Notes under the pieces: generated by a model
What the model was told of the DNA's origin: nothing
The model's input: only the letters and a program-made list of their open reading frames with translations
Database searches by the model: none
Origin: JALZUR01 sp965205365
GTDB taxonomy: Bacteria; Bdellovibrionota; Bdellovibrionia; Bdellovibrionales; UBA1609
Direction: 5' to 3'
DNA: 64,000 nt
Assembly (NCBI GenBank): GCA_965205365.1
Contig: CBDBGT010000011.1
Span: forward strand, 434,001 to 498,000
Made by a program: the position numbers and the translations under genes
Part shown: one piece after another, positions 54,657-64,000 of the stretch
How positions within the stretch are numbered: the stretch's first letter is position 1
How the letters are laid out: each line of letters opens with the position of its first letter

Positions 54657-55055
54657 ATGGCAAAAATTAACCTGGAGCAAATAAAAACTAACCTTTTAAA
54701 CGTAAGAGACCTTAATGGGCTTACTGCAGAGTTTGCTAAAATTAAAAAAGAAATTACTAAAATTAATCTAAAAAAGGAAATCACGGCAGAGTCCAACAAA
54801 AGGCTTAAAACTCTTGAAAAAAGATATGCCTCTCTTAAAACCAAAACTGTTAAAATTCAAAAAAAAGCTGATAAAGAAATTGATAAGATGTTAACTCTTA
54901 TTAAAAAAACTAAGGCTGAAGCTAGAAAGTCTTTTGGTAAAATTGCAAAAACTCTTGTTGATGAGCAAAAACGCCTCTCAAAAGTAATGACAAAAGCCCC
55001 TACTAAAAAGAAAACAACAACTAAAAAAACCTCTCTGCAAAAAAAAGCTAATTAA
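54657..55055 (+). CDS. Lysine-rich coiled-coil protein, unknown function
   Basis: 132 residues, over a quarter Lys. Residues about 20-105 are heptad-like helix (FAKIKKEITKINLKKEITAESNKRLKTLEKRYASLK...KADKEIDKMLTLIKKTKAEARK). The end (TKKKTTTKKTSLQKKAN) is a basic tail of histone-H1-like type, similar to the tail of the L24-like protein. DNA or RNA binding is inferred only from charge. AAGGAG lies about 9 nt before the start. Confidence 0.75.
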   Translation: MAKINLEQIKTNLLNVRDLNGLTAEFAKIKKEITKINLKKEITAESNKRLKTLEKRYASLKTKTVKIQKKADKEIDKMLTLIKKTKAEARKSFGKIAKTLVDEQKRLSKVMTKAPTKKKTTTKKTSLQKKAN

Positions 55056-55339
55056 ATGTATTGATATTATTACCAAGGTAAACTAACAACCTAAAACCTA
55101 TAATTTAAGTGCTCCTTTTTTGTATTTTTTAAGTATTTAAGCAACACCTCTACATCAGTCTATAGCTGATATTTTAAATACTATAAGAAATTTTTTTATT
55201 CCAATATTTCTTAACTAATTCGACCATATGACTCTAAACTCTTTAGGTAGCTATTTTACAAATTCTTCTTCTAAAAGTCTAGCTATTAATAAGTTCACAA
55301 ATATTCCTATCCATATTATAAAAAATGGATGAGAGAAAA

Positions 55340-56000
55340 TGGTGCAAGAAAATGAGGTAGAAAATCACAAGAGGCGTTAAGAATAAGAGCTGTAAAAGTT
55401 GTTCAAGATAGAGAGAACCCAACAAAAGTTGCCAAAATACTTGGAGTAAATACAACGACAATATTTGATTGGCTGGCAAAATATCGAGTTGGGGGATGAG
55501 AGAGTCTAAAAAGAAAAAAAGCTCCAGGTTCACCGCCAAAAGTTCAAAAATGATATTTAAAGTGGATTTATAATATGGTCGCCACAAAATACCCTCGCCA
55601 ATTAAACTTTTCTTTTGCGCTCTGGACAAGAAAACTGATTCAAGATGCAATAAAGAAAAAGTACAGCATCAAGTTAAGTGTCACCTCTGTTGGCCGGCTC
55701 ATGTCTTAGTTAGACTTTAGTTGTTGAGGTCATCTAATGGATAAATCTAAAAAGGTAGAAAACTATGTCAATTTAACTAAAGGGTTTTTAAAATTATTTT
55801 TTCTACCACCGTATTCACCCAAACTAAACCCTGATAAACTTGCCTGGAATCATTTAAAATACCATGGGACTAGCAAGCTTGTAATGAGCATAAAAACCGA
55901 ACTTGTTTTGAAAGTGATTTCACACCTTAAGTCTTTACAAAGAAAACCAAAGATCATAAAAAGTGTTTTTAAAAAGCCTTCTTTACAATATGCAGCCTAG
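55340..56000 (+). pseudogene. IS630-family transposase remnant
   Basis: The first part reads EALRIRAVKVVQDRENPTKVAKILGVNTTTIFDWLAKY, an IS630 helix-turn-helix, then breaks at TGA stops. The last part (55737-56000) reads FLKLFFLPPYSPKLNPDKLAWNHLKYHG, the C-terminal IS630 motif with the catalytic Glu replaced by Lys/Leu in PDKLAW. The central DDE region is absent. It is dead by several lesions. Confidence 0.8.
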
Positions 56001-56347
56001 ATAACTAGGAGTACTTATGAACTCCTTAATATAAATGGCTTTTTTGTGCAACAACGCCAATATAAACTATGGAATAAAAAACAAACACCTTATTTTACCC
56101 CACACTTGAATAAATAAGCTTAAAGTCTATGCTTAAACCTTTAACAAGGCTAAACTCCAAGAAACTACAGGCTTGTCTTTGCTTTAAGTTCAAACCAAAC
56201 TTTATAAATATACTTACTCACCCATTAGGCCTAAAGTAATGAAGTATTAAAAGAAATTTATATAAACCATAAAATCATCTACAATTGGACTAGAAAAATT
56301 GATTGATTTTAAAATCTAATCTACAACTTTGAAAGGATAACTAAATT
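56001..56347. other. 347-nt AT-rich gap
   Basis: Between the IS630 remnant and the OmpA-like gene. No gene, RNA or terminator was recognised. TTGAAAGGATAACTAAATT before the ATG at 56348 supplies the next gene's ribosome-binding site. Confidence 0.45.
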
Positions 56348-57493
56348 ATGCTCAAGTGCATTATGTTATTCTTATTGATTTCCCAACCCTGTTTTTCATA
56401 CCAAACTGCTAAAAATGTGTTTTTTAAGTTTGATAAAAATTATCTTAAAGGTAAAGTTTTAAATTTAAATCAAGTACCCAATAAAGATTCAGTTTTTTGG
56501 ATTAAAGGATATATAGACCCAACAAGAAAAAAATCCTACAACATAGACCTTGGCATTAAAAGAGCTATAAATATTAAAAAAGCTCTTCTAAATAAATATG
56601 GTCTTAGTAAATCCCAAGTTAAAATCGTATACTACGGGGAAGATTTAGAAGAAAGTATTCTTAACTATCAAAAAAGAAGAGTAGAAATTATAACACGAAA
56701 AACTCATAAAATTACACAGTTTATACATGAACCAATAAAACAACATGAAAAATATGCTCATAAAAATAAAGTTCAATTATTTAGTGCTGTTGAAAAAGAC
56801 CATATGAGATCAAAAGCATCTTCTGTATTAGAAACAAGTAGCCCTTACAAAGACAGACATTATTTTAGTTTAGGTGTTTATCAAAACATTCTACTCGCAA
56901 ATGACCAAGGTACAGGAAGTGAAGCAGAGTGGGTTTCTAAAGAAAACTATAATTTTAAAACTCAATATCAATTTAAATATAAAAACTTTTGGCTAGGAGC
57001 CAAGGCTTCTTACCATGCTCAAAATTATCAACCAGAATTAAACCCAATATTTATATGGGATAAAGAAATAATAAATCTTTTAAAATTATCTCTGGTATCA
57101 AATTATGAAACAAAAAAATGGAGCTTAGGTTTTGACCTTGATTTTAATCAAATGCCATTTATTTATGAGCAGTCTTTTAACATTGAACTAAAAAATGTGC
57201 TTATACTTGGCACCTCATTGCAAGCACAGTACAAATGGTTTAAAACACAATGGTGGTCTTCTCGAGTTGGACTAAACTTAAATTATCCTGTTTTAGGCTC
57301 TAGTAATATTAATAGTAAAGGAGATCTGGGATACTTAGGCTTTATTGACTTAGAAAAAGGTCAAACATTTTGGGGGTATAACTTAAATGTTAAACTATAC
57401 TATGGCTTTAATAATTATATGAATAATGAAAATCATCAAGAAGAAGAAATTGCAGGATTTTTATTTTCTTTAAAATCTTTAAATTGGTTGTAA
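56348..57493 (+). CDS. Outer-membrane protein with N-terminal OmpA-like domain and C-terminal barrel
   Basis: 381 residues. The signal peptide is about 1-17 (CFSYQ cleavage region). Residues 22-117 follow the OmpA/MotB peptidoglycan-binding fold: VFFKFDKNYL, FWIKGYIDP, NIDLGIKRAINIKKALLNKYGL and NYQKRRVEII. From about 165 on, aromatic amphipathic strands (HYFSLGVYQNI, FWLGAKASYHAQ, WSLGFDLDFN) to the terminal FLFSLKSLNWL look like a barrel. The usual OmpA order is reversed. It may bind cell wall while anchored in the outer membrane. Confidence 0.78.
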   Translation: MLKCIMLFLLISQPCFSYQTAKNVFFKFDKNYLKGKVLNLNQVPNKDSVFWIKGYIDPTRKKSYNIDLGIKRAINIKKALLNKYGLSKSQVKIVYYGEDLEESILNYQKRRVEIITRKTHKITQFIHEPIKQHEKYAHKNKVQLFSAVEKDHMRSKASSVLETSSPYKDRHYFSLGVYQNILLANDQGTGSEAEWVSKENYNFKTQYQFKYKNFWLGAKASYHAQNYQPELNPIFIWDKEIINLLKLSLVSNYETKKWSLGFDLDFNQMPFIYEQSFNIELKNVLILGTSLQAQYKWFKTQWWSSRVGLNLNYPVLGSSNINSKGDLGYLGFIDLEKGQTFWGYNLNVKLYYGFNNYMNNENHQEEEIAGFLFSLKSLNWL

Positions 57494-57686
57494 ATTAAAA
57501 TAATACCTAGAAGAAAAGTATTTCATATAATTAACAATAACAATTAGAAACTTTTCTGCCAAATCTACCCTTACTACATTTTAAAAAATTCCACCTTCGG
57601 TTAGCGAAGGTTGTTTCAAACCTAAGTATATATAAGTTGAGAAGAGTGAAAAGCCGAGTTTAAAAAAACTCTTAAAAATCATAGTA

Positions 57687-57770
57687 TAACCCGAGTTCGG
57701 ACTTTTTAAAGGACCTCAGTTTTGAATAAATAAAAGATCACCTAAAGCCTTTTTAAAGATATGCAAGCTT
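57687..57770. mobile_element. Solo IS982 end
   Basis: TAACCCGAGTTCGGACTTT followed by about 65 bp that match, with some differences, the transposase-proximal end of the two larger IS982 copies (GGACCT..GT, then ATAAATAAAAGATCA and AAGCCTTTT). No transposase sequence follows. It is the scar of a third insertion. Confidence 0.75.
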
Positions 57771-57851
57771 AAATCTCTTTACCAATTAACTAATATAACT
57801 TATAAAAAAATGTAGGCATAAGATTACAAAAAAAAATCAATGGATACAAAA

Positions 57852-58592
57852 TTATTCTTTAAGAGATTTAACTATTTTATTAACACTTCCTACTACAAGA
57901 TGATATGTTGCTTTTTGCACTTGTATAAGCCCACCTGCTTCATGACAAATAAGCTCCATCTGCTTATGACTTGCTGTTAAAAATATACTTGAAATATATA
58001 TTCCTTTTTTTTCATCTACAGGTTCTTCAAAAATTTCATCAATTTCAACTTCTTCACTTAAAACCACAGCCAAAAGAGCTCTTTTTATAGATCCTTTTGA
58101 TAAAATTTCAAGCTGATAATATTTTTCTTCTTCTTTATCAAAAACATATTTATAGATAGGGCTAATAATTGTAAGAACAATAAGAACTATTATTGTAAAA
58201 CCTGCTGCTGTAAAAGGAAGGCCTATTCCCACAGTATATCCTATAGCTGCAACCAACCAAATTGTTGCAGCTGATGTTAAACCAGTAACATGTTCTTTTC
58301 CTCTAATAATTGCGCCTGCACCTAAAAAACCAATACCACTAACAATTTGTGCAGCAATACGATTTGGATCGCTAACACCTCCATAAAGAATAGCAGATAA
58401 AAGCCCCATTGAAGTAAAAATACTAGAGCCTAAACAAATCAACATATGAGTTTTTAAACCTGCTGCTTTAGATTTTTTCTCTCGGTCATAACCAACCATT
58501 CCACCCAAAGCCAAAGCCATTAAAGTTTGAATACCCACTCCAATATAAGATGGGATTTCACCAATAAGTTCTAAAGTAATCATTTCATTCAA
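57852..58592 (-). CDS. MgtC/SapB-family membrane protein
   Basis: 246 residues: four to five transmembrane helices (about 18-160) with the family signatures GGMVGYDREKKSKAAGLKTHMLICLGSS and ASGIGFLGAGAIIRGKEHVTGLTSAATIWLVAAIG-type core, and a cytosolic C-terminal ACT-like domain. MgtC proteins affect magnesium homeostasis and, in pathogens, the F-type ATPase; the role here is unknown. Its ATG overlaps the stop of the oxidoreductase gene upstream (ATGA). Confidence 0.9.
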   Translation of the reverse strand: MNEMITLELIGEIPSYIGVGIQTLMALALGGMVGYDREKKSKAAGLKTHMLICLGSSIFTSMGLLSAILYGGVSDPNRIAAQIVSGIGFLGAGAIIRGKEHVTGLTSAATIWLVAAIGYTVGIGLPFTAAGFTIIVLIVLTIISPIYKYVFDKEEEKYYQLEILSKGSIKRALLAVVLSEEVEIDEIFEEPVDEKKGIYISSIFLTASHKQMELICHEAGGLIQVQKATYHLVVGSVNKIVKSLKE

Positions 58593-59560
58593 ACTAAAAC
58601 CTCATTTCCTAGATTTATTAAAAAACGCCCCGTCACTGCCCTATGATCTAAAATTTTATATGAAGAGTCCAGCACTTCTTCTAATCCAATTTCTTGATAA
58701 GTAAGTTCTATTATCTTTAAAGGCTTCCAGTCTGAAGACAGTTTGGCCCATATATTTTTGCGTAAAGACATTGAGCAATGAGTAGAGCTCACGCCTAAAA
58801 TACTTACTCCTCTTAAAATAAAGGGCATTACACTTGTACTAAAGTTAGAACCTTTAACTAAACCTATAGAAGACACTACGCCCCAGGGAACTACTTGAGA
58901 AAGAATTTTTTCTAAAAACTCTCCTCCTAAGTTGTCAATTACCCCAGCCCATATTGCTTTTTCAAGAGGCTTAGGGTTTTTAGGGTACACCTCACCTTCA
59001 AATGAAATCACTTTTTTAGCACCAAGGTCCAACAAATAATCCTCATACTCCGGTCTATGGGTTAGAGCCGTCACTTCAAACCCCAATCTATCTAGAATCT
59101 GAATAGCAAACCCTCCCACTCCACCTGTAGCACCCGAAACCAAAACAGGCCCCATATCTGGTAACAATCCTTTTTCTAGCATTTGATAAGTGGCAAGAGC
59201 AGCAGTAAATCCAGCGGTTCCTAAGGCCATAGCTTCTTTTAAATTTAAACCTTCAGGCAGTGGTATTAAATACTCGTCTGCACAAGAAGATAATTGAGTG
59301 TAGCCTCCATCAAAGCTCTCACCAAATCCACAGCCCTGGGCAATAACAGCTTGTCCTTTATAGCTTCCTTTTGAAGCAATACCTGAAAAATCAATCCCTG
59401 GAACAATTGGATCTACTTTAAAAATAGGACTCCTACCTGTAACTCCAAGAGCATCTTTATAATTGATGCTTGAATACTTAATTTTAACTGTTGGTGACTC
59501 CATTTCACTCTCAATTAAAGATAGAACTTTATTCTTATAAACTAATTTTTTATATTTCAT
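58589..59560 (-). CDS. YhdH/AcuI-type NADPH-dependent oxidoreductase
   Basis: 323 residues, a medium-chain (MDR) quinone-oxidoreductase-like protein. The N-terminus has KYSSINYKDALGVTGRSPIFKVDPIVPGIDFSG, typical of YhdH/YhfP/AcuI; the dinucleotide fold is VLVSGATGGVGGFAIQILDRLG. Characterised members reduce acryloyl-CoA. No zinc ligands of alcohol dehydrogenases are seen. It is translationally coupled to the MgtC gene. Confidence 0.9.
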   Translation of the reverse strand: MKYKKLVYKNKVLSLIESEMESPTVKIKYSSINYKDALGVTGRSPIFKVDPIVPGIDFSGIASKGSYKGQAVIAQGCGFGESFDGGYTQLSSCADEYLIPLPEGLNLKEAMALGTAGFTAALATYQMLEKGLLPDMGPVLVSGATGGVGGFAIQILDRLGFEVTALTHRPEYEDYLLDLGAKKVISFEGEVYPKNPKPLEKAIWAGVIDNLGGEFLEKILSQVVPWGVVSSIGLVKGSNFSTSVMPFILRGVSILGVSSTHCSMSLRKNIWAKLSSDWKPLKIIELTYQEIGLEEVLDSSYKILDHRAVTGRFLINLGNEVLV

Positions 59561-59708
59561 TATAAACCTTTACTTTAACTATTTAACTTAAAAAGTTAAT
59601 CACTTCTACTTTAATCTCATATATTAAACCAAGCCTATGAACTACAGATAGAAGAAACTCCTAGCCCATAGACATTCATATAAAAAAATAATTTAAAACT
59701 TAAAATAA

Positions 59709-62600
59709 CTAATCTAGTTTTCTAGAAACTTTAACAAAAGATCCCACTTTTTTTCTATTTAAAAGATTTTCTTTACCATAAAAAATCACTTCCTCTAGGG
59801 TGATCTCTGATAAGGGAGCCAATACTTTATCAGCTTCTTTAACAGATTCATAGCCAAGGTTTACAAAACCTACATATCTTCTATGTATGGCTTCGGGTTC
59901 AACTGGAGCCTGCCGTCCTAAAAGATAACTAGATTTTGTTCTGTCTAAAAGCTCTTGTGTTTTATTTGGTAAAACTTCTCTAACCCATGTTTGTAAATAT
60001 TCATCAACCTGGGCTTCAACCTCATCAACTGCATACGTAGATGATTGCAAATAAACACCTATACCAACATTTTCCATATGTTCAAAGCCCCAAGCACCCA
60101 AACTATAAGCAAGACCACGATTAGTACGCAGTTCAGTATAATAATCAGGGCCAAGCCAATCTCCAAGAATTCTTGAAACTAACTTTTCTTTTTCATCAAC
60201 AGCTTGTCCAAAATTCCAATAACCATAATAAAAAACTTCTTCTGGATGGTTTCCTACAATACTAGTTTCAAAGAGAGGAAGCCTGCCTTCTAAATCTCTA
60301 GACCCCATTATAGATTCAGTTTTATAAAGTTTAGACCAATTCTTAGGTTCAGACCAAGTCGAGCCCCACTGTTTTTCAATTTCTGAAACTAAATCATCTA
60401 CATAATGAGTCTTAATATTGCCTGACAGTGCCCCTCTTATGTGAAGGCCTGATTTAAACCTATCCACAAAATTCATAAATTTTGCATAATCTACATTAAG
60501 TAAAACTGCTCTTGTATCTTCGTAAGAAAGCCTTACATATTCAATTTGTGCCCTCATCTCTCTTACACCAATATTACTCACCCCACTAGCTGCTTCAATT
60601 TCAATATTTTGCCCATACAATTCTTTAGCAAGTTCAAAATCTTTCACTAAAGGGTTCATATTTGTAAAACCAATCATATGACTAAAAGCTTTAACAAAAG
60701 TATCCGACCAGCCATAAAAAGACATATTTAAAGCTCCGTTTAGCGTGTTAATGAGAAAAGATACTTTAAAATCAGCCAAAACCATAGCATAGGTTTTACT
60801 ATTAGTTTGTAATGTCAAAAGCTCTTTTAGAATATACAAAGAAACCACATCTTCTTTTAAGGTAAAATCAGCTTTATCACTAAAAAATGATAAATCTAAA
60901 TACGCTTTAGGAAGATTTGTTCCTGCTAAAGAACTATAAAAAACACTTCCCCAATCTTGTGTATTCTTTGTATATACTGACGGCTGTTTTTGAGTATAAA
61001 GATCAAATTTCTCAGGAATATATATATTTTTTTTCTTAAGTTTAAACCTGCCTCTAGGCTTAATTTCATTTAAAGTTTCTACAGAATACGCAAATTTATA
61101 TAATGAATCTGTAACAGCTTTTTTCCCACCAATGTCTTGAATTTTAAGACCTCCAATTTCAATATTTTCTAAATACTCATGACTGTAAGCTATCTCTTCA
61201 TTTTCAGGATGTGTAAATATAACCAACACCTTATCCCAATTAAAACTATCTAAAAAATCTACATATTCTTCATTTACAACATCAATCTGAGTTTTTCCAA
61301 AAAACAATTCTCTTATGTCCTTAGGAAAAGTCTCTTCTCTCATATACTCACCATTCAAATCTTGTAGAGTTTTTCCTCTTATTTCATAAAAAGACTTACT
61401 AAGTTTAGAAGCTTTGTTTGATTTTTTAAGTTCATTATTTAAATAATTTGGAAGACCTTCTTTTTTTAAAAAGTTTAAATACCCTTTTATATAACTTAGT
61501 ATTTGTTCTTGTTCTTCAACACCCTTGTCTGTTAATTGCAGAGCAATTGATACCATTGAAACATTTGCTCCTCCACCTAAAGCACCTCCACCTTTTCTAA
61601 TAAGCCCTTTGTCTTGTAAAGAAACCATTAATGACTCTTCACTTTCATCTCCAATCAAGGTGTTTAGCATACTTATTAATTTTGGATTGACCTTCTTAGG
61701 GCTTAAAACTGGAACAAAAACATTCAGTTTTTTTTCAACACCCTGGGGTTTTAAATTAACCCTTGCTGGCAATTGATGAAAATCTAGGTCTAAAAAACTA
61801 TTATGTTTATTAAGAGCTCTTTTAGAATTACTCTTAAAATCTAAAAGATACTTTTGAGCAAGTGCTTTAAGCTCTTTTAAAGTTTGTGGGCCTGCAAGAA
61901 TCACATGCATAGCTTCTGTATAATAGTGCTCTTTAAAAAATTCCCTTGTTTCTTTAATTGTTGTTTCTGCTAGTGACTCTTTATTTCCTGTTCTAAATAA
62001 ACGTTCATTTGACTCTTCTTTTCTAAATGCATCAAATACTCGCCAAGGTTTAGAGGCTTCAAGCCTAAAATTAAATTCATTATGAACAGCCTCCTTTTCT
62101 TGCTCTATATTTTGAGAATAAAATTTTGGACTTACAAAAAATCTTGATAACCTATAAACTGCTTCATCAAATTTATCAGGTCTAACTTCTAAAAAATAAT
62201 TAGTATGGTCTGTAGACGTATAGGCATTAGATGCACCATTATTTTCACGTAAAAACTTCTGATAACTTCCAACAATTGGAAATTCTTTAGTTCCTAAAAA
62301 AAGCATATGTTCAAGATAATGCGCTAAACCTTGAGCCTTTATTGGATTGTCTCTATGGCCAACTTTTACAGCAAATGATGCTCCAGCCTTTTTACTTGTT
62401 GGCGAAGAAATTAATGTTACTTTAAGATTGTTAGAAAGTACTATTTGAGCAGCTGCACCTCCATTTAAAGTCAATACTTCATCTACACCTTGCTCATTTA
62501 CAGACTTATCTTTATTAACTGTTCCTATATCACTTTTTCTAACACTTGAGTTCTTTAAACAAGAAGTCAGTCCTAAAAAAACTACTAAAAAATACTTCAT
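59709..62600 (-). CDS. M16-family zinc metalloprotease, lipoprotein (insulinase/pitrilysin-like)
   Basis: 963 residues. The signal peptide ends LGLTSC (lipobox), so the protein is lipid-anchored in the envelope. The inverted zinc motif is HYLEHMLFLGT (HxxEH) with the distal Glu in EKEAVHNEF. Four M16 alpha/beta half-domains span the length; the second half lacks the zinc site, as expected. Size and layout match pitrilysin/insulinase, which degrade small peptides. It is monocistronic on the minus strand. Confidence 0.92.
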   Translation of the reverse strand: MKYFLVVFLGLTSCLKNSSVRKSDIGTVNKDKSVNEQGVDEVLTLNGGAAAQIVLSNNLKVTLISSPTSKKAGASFAVKVGHRDNPIKAQGLAHYLEHMLFLGTKEFPIVGSYQKFLRENNGASNAYTSTDHTNYFLEVRPDKFDEAVYRLSRFFVSPKFYSQNIEQEKEAVHNEFNFRLEASKPWRVFDAFRKEESNERLFRTGNKESLAETTIKETREFFKEHYYTEAMHVILAGPQTLKELKALAQKYLLDFKSNSKRALNKHNSFLDLDFHQLPARVNLKPQGVEKKLNVFVPVLSPKKVNPKLISMLNTLIGDESEESLMVSLQDKGLIRKGGGALGGGANVSMVSIALQLTDKGVEEQEQILSYIKGYLNFLKKEGLPNYLNNELKKSNKASKLSKSFYEIRGKTLQDLNGEYMREETFPKDIRELFFGKTQIDVVNEEYVDFLDSFNWDKVLVIFTHPENEEIAYSHEYLENIEIGGLKIQDIGGKKAVTDSLYKFAYSVETLNEIKPRGRFKLKKKNIYIPEKFDLYTQKQPSVYTKNTQDWGSVFYSSLAGTNLPKAYLDLSFFSDKADFTLKEDVVSLYILKELLTLQTNSKTYAMVLADFKVSFLINTLNGALNMSFYGWSDTFVKAFSHMIGFTNMNPLVKDFELAKELYGQNIEIEAASGVSNIGVREMRAQIEYVRLSYEDTRAVLLNVDYAKFMNFVDRFKSGLHIRGALSGNIKTHYVDDLVSEIEKQWGSTWSEPKNWSKLYKTESIMGSRDLEGRLPLFETSIVGNHPEEVFYYGYWNFGQAVDEKEKLVSRILGDWLGPDYYTELRTNRGLAYSLGAWGFEHMENVGIGVYLQSSTYAVDEVEAQVDEYLQTWVREVLPNKTQELLDRTKSSYLLGRQAPVEPEAIHRRYVGFVNLGYESVKEADKVLAPLSEITLEEVIFYGKENLLNRKKVGSFVKVSRKLD

Positions 62601-62910
62601 AATAGTACATCTCCTATGTCATTAATTTACCCCGAGTAAGGCTACCACTTAACTAAAGACTTTAACATGCTATTTACCTTATTTTGAATATTTTACCGTT
62701 CATGATCAAACAATGGTGTCAAAAAATTTGTCAGTATTGGTGTAAATAATTTAGATACAATCTAAATATAAACTTCAATATATCAATCAGTATCCTCTAA
62801 GTTATTTACTAAACTATAAAAGTTTTCACTCTTTAAAAAGCTTAGAAGCTGTTTGAAACAGTCTAATTTGACTTGATTTAATAAGGCAAGAACTTCAAGG
62901 AAGAGGTAAA
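62601..62910. other. 310-nt AT-rich intergenic region
   Basis: Contains the promoter region of the M16 lipoprotein gene and the leader of the IS5 remnant (AAGAGGTaaaaATG before 62911). Nothing else is recognised. Confidence 0.45.
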
Positions 62911-63345
62911 AATGTCTATTAAAAAAGGTTACGGAAGCGATTTAACAGATACTCAGTGGGAACAGCTTAAAAAAATATTTACCAAAAGCAAAATCTGGAG
63001 GTCGACTAAGAGAGGTTGATCTTAGAGAAATAATGAACGCAATATTTTACATCAACAAAACAAGCTGTCCGTGGAGGTGGCTGCCAAAGGACTACCCACC
63101 GTGGCAAACAGTATATTCGTATTTTAGAAGTTGGCGTCTTTCAGGGGCCTGGGAAAAAAATCAACTCCCAATTGAGCAAGTACTTGAGGAAAAAAGAGGG
63201 AAGAAATTCAACACCCTCAGGGGCGTGCATGGACTCTCAGTCTGTGAAGACTACTTCTGTGGGAGGAATAAAGGGCTACAATGGTGGGAAAAAGGTGGTT
63301 GGCCGCAAACGCCACATTCTAGTGGATACTTTGGGGTTCTCTCTA
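62911..63345 (+). pseudogene. IS5-family transposase remnant, N-terminal half
   Basis: Begins SIKKGYGSDLTDTQWEQLKK, breaks frame near 62980, resumes NAIFYINKTSCPWRWLPKDYPPWQTVYSYFRSWRLSGAW, breaks again near 63175 and continues SGACMDSQSVKTTSVGGIKGYNGGKKVVGRKRHILVDTLG (with the first catalytic Asp). The C-terminal half is absent. This is the IS427-type layout of IS5; two frameshifts and the truncation make it dead. Confidence 0.85.
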
Positions 63346-63399
63346 ATAAGCTCCATACTTAAAAACTTTTTGTTTTTTGTTAAAGTATCTATTTAAGTG

Positions 63400-63732
63400 T
63401 TCTTTATCTTTTTTACTTCGATACAAACAGAAAAAAAGGAAGCACACCATTTACTGCTGCCCAACATTTTTAAAGCTTTGAAAATTATTGAGAAAATACA
63501 TAGGCCAAGTTTCACAGCAAGAGTCAAAAACAGGCTCATAGCCTTTAAAATTTGTATTTAAAAGTTTAATTTTTCTAAACCCCTACCATACAAGTTTAAT
63601 TTTAAAATTTTTCTCTTGTAGACGGAAACCTTAGTTTCCAGTCTATTTCAGGTTTTTTTTATTAGAAGACCTTTTTTAACTTTATAAGCTTGAAGAAAAT
63701 CCTAGTCTTATATCTTAAAACCTTTATATTAC
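63400..63732. other. 333-nt gap after the IS5 remnant
   Basis: No gene of its own was recognised. A short open stretch at about 63440-63545 (NIFKALKIIEKIHRPSF) could be a transposase scrap but is too short to assign. Confidence 0.4.
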
Positions 63733-63999
63733 TCATCTTACTTTGACCAGAATGCTTTCGGTTTCAAAATTGTCTTTGCCTTTACATTTAATATGGACTG
63801 TTACTACAAACAAACGCCAGGCGATAACGCTGATTTTATTAACCTGATATCCGAAAGAGGGTAGATGGTGGCCTCTTGGAAACGTCCACAATGGAGTTTC
63901 GGCTACAGCTGTGTACTCATCCTCATCGCCCCCTTTGCCTGTGCACCTCTCGGCTATATTCCCAGGGTTTATACTCAAAGTGACCTTCTTCCACTTTAG
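63733..63999 (-). CDS. Partial open frame of unknown origin, compositionally unlike its neighbours
   Basis: From the window end the minus-strand frame is open into a product ending VHIKCKGKDNFETESILVKVR. It includes AERCTGKGGDEDEY, AETPLWTFPRGHHLPSFGYQV and NKISVIAWRLFVVTVHI. Its GC content is visibly higher than the rest of the window. No family is recognised; it may be the C-terminus of a larger gene beyond the window, or acquired DNA. A start inside the window (63978) is not needed. Confidence 0.35.
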   Translation of the reverse strand, partial: LKWKKVTLSINPGNIAERCTGKGGDEDEYTAVAETPLWTFPRGHHLPSFGYQVNKISVIAWRLFVVTVHIKCKGKDNFETESILVKVR

Positions 64000-64000
64000 A

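Noticed and set aside
57592..57611. Hairpin ACCTTCG-gttag-CGAAGGT after the OmpA-like gene as its terminator
   Set aside because: The stem is good but there is no T-run after it and it lies about 100 nt beyond the stop; too weak to call.

Overview
The window is AT-rich Gram-negative chromosome. It carries lipoproteins with lipoboxes, outer-membrane barrels, Sec signal peptides, an OmpA fold and two signal peptidases. Gene content (membrane pyrophosphatase, cmk-rpsA, a fibrinogen-like YCD/GGGWTL surface protein, an M16 lipoprotein, an exported AAA+ protein) suggests a low-GC member of the Bdellovibrionota / former Deltaproteobacteria. That placement is inference; no rRNA gene is present to confirm it.

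Layout. 0.1-8.0 kb holds housekeeping genes: hppA (-), a small membrane protein (+), a THUMP RNA methyltransferase, a nitrilase-like amidase, an L24-like KOW protein and L28 (-), rpsR (+), an IS5 scrap, and a coupled pair made of an outer-membrane barrel and a single-pass membrane protein. A tRNA-Pro(UGG) lies at 8.1 kb. 8.4-18.4 kb is a decayed mobile-element zone. It contains an S9 peptidase cut off by an IS982 element, a 5'-truncated ISL3 transposase, a hexanucleotide repeat in front of an exported AAA+ protein with a dead FtsH-protease-like (M41) domain, IS3 copy A, an IS4/IS1634 fragment, a comF-like remnant and a decayed second IS982.

18.9-22.9 kb is conserved again (rhomboid, HIT protein, rpsA, cmk, all -). 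23.5-35.3 kb is one 3,935-residue lipoprotein gene. It has twelve near-identical units of about 0.85 kb in the order A B A B A A B A' A' A' B A, and ends in a fibrinogen-like domain. 35.5-39.5 kb holds two tandem degenerate Tn5/IS50-like elements; the first is split by IS3 copy B, which looks identical to copy A 21,660 bp away. 39.5-41.4 kb is an AbiE-type toxin-antitoxin pair bounded by an 18-bp perfect inverted repeat.

41.5-54.6 kb is core: a signal-peptidase cluster (two active-type LepB and one small relative without visible active-site residues), lepA, metK, hpf, ogt, prs, rplY, pth, ychF, phhB, an outer-membrane protein, an rlmI-like methyltransferase and an epmA-like gene. 54.7-62.6 kb has a lysine-rich coiled-coil protein, an IS630 remnant, an OmpA-domain/barrel protein, an IS982 solo end, MgtC, a YhdH/AcuI oxidoreductase and an M16 lipoprotein protease. 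The last 1.4 kb has an IS5-family remnant and a compositionally odd open frame cut by the window end.

The strongest candidates for undescribed biology are the giant repeat/fibrinogen-like lipoprotein, the exported AAA+/pseudo-M41 protein with its upstream hexamer repeat, and the inverted-repeat-bounded AbiE cassette.
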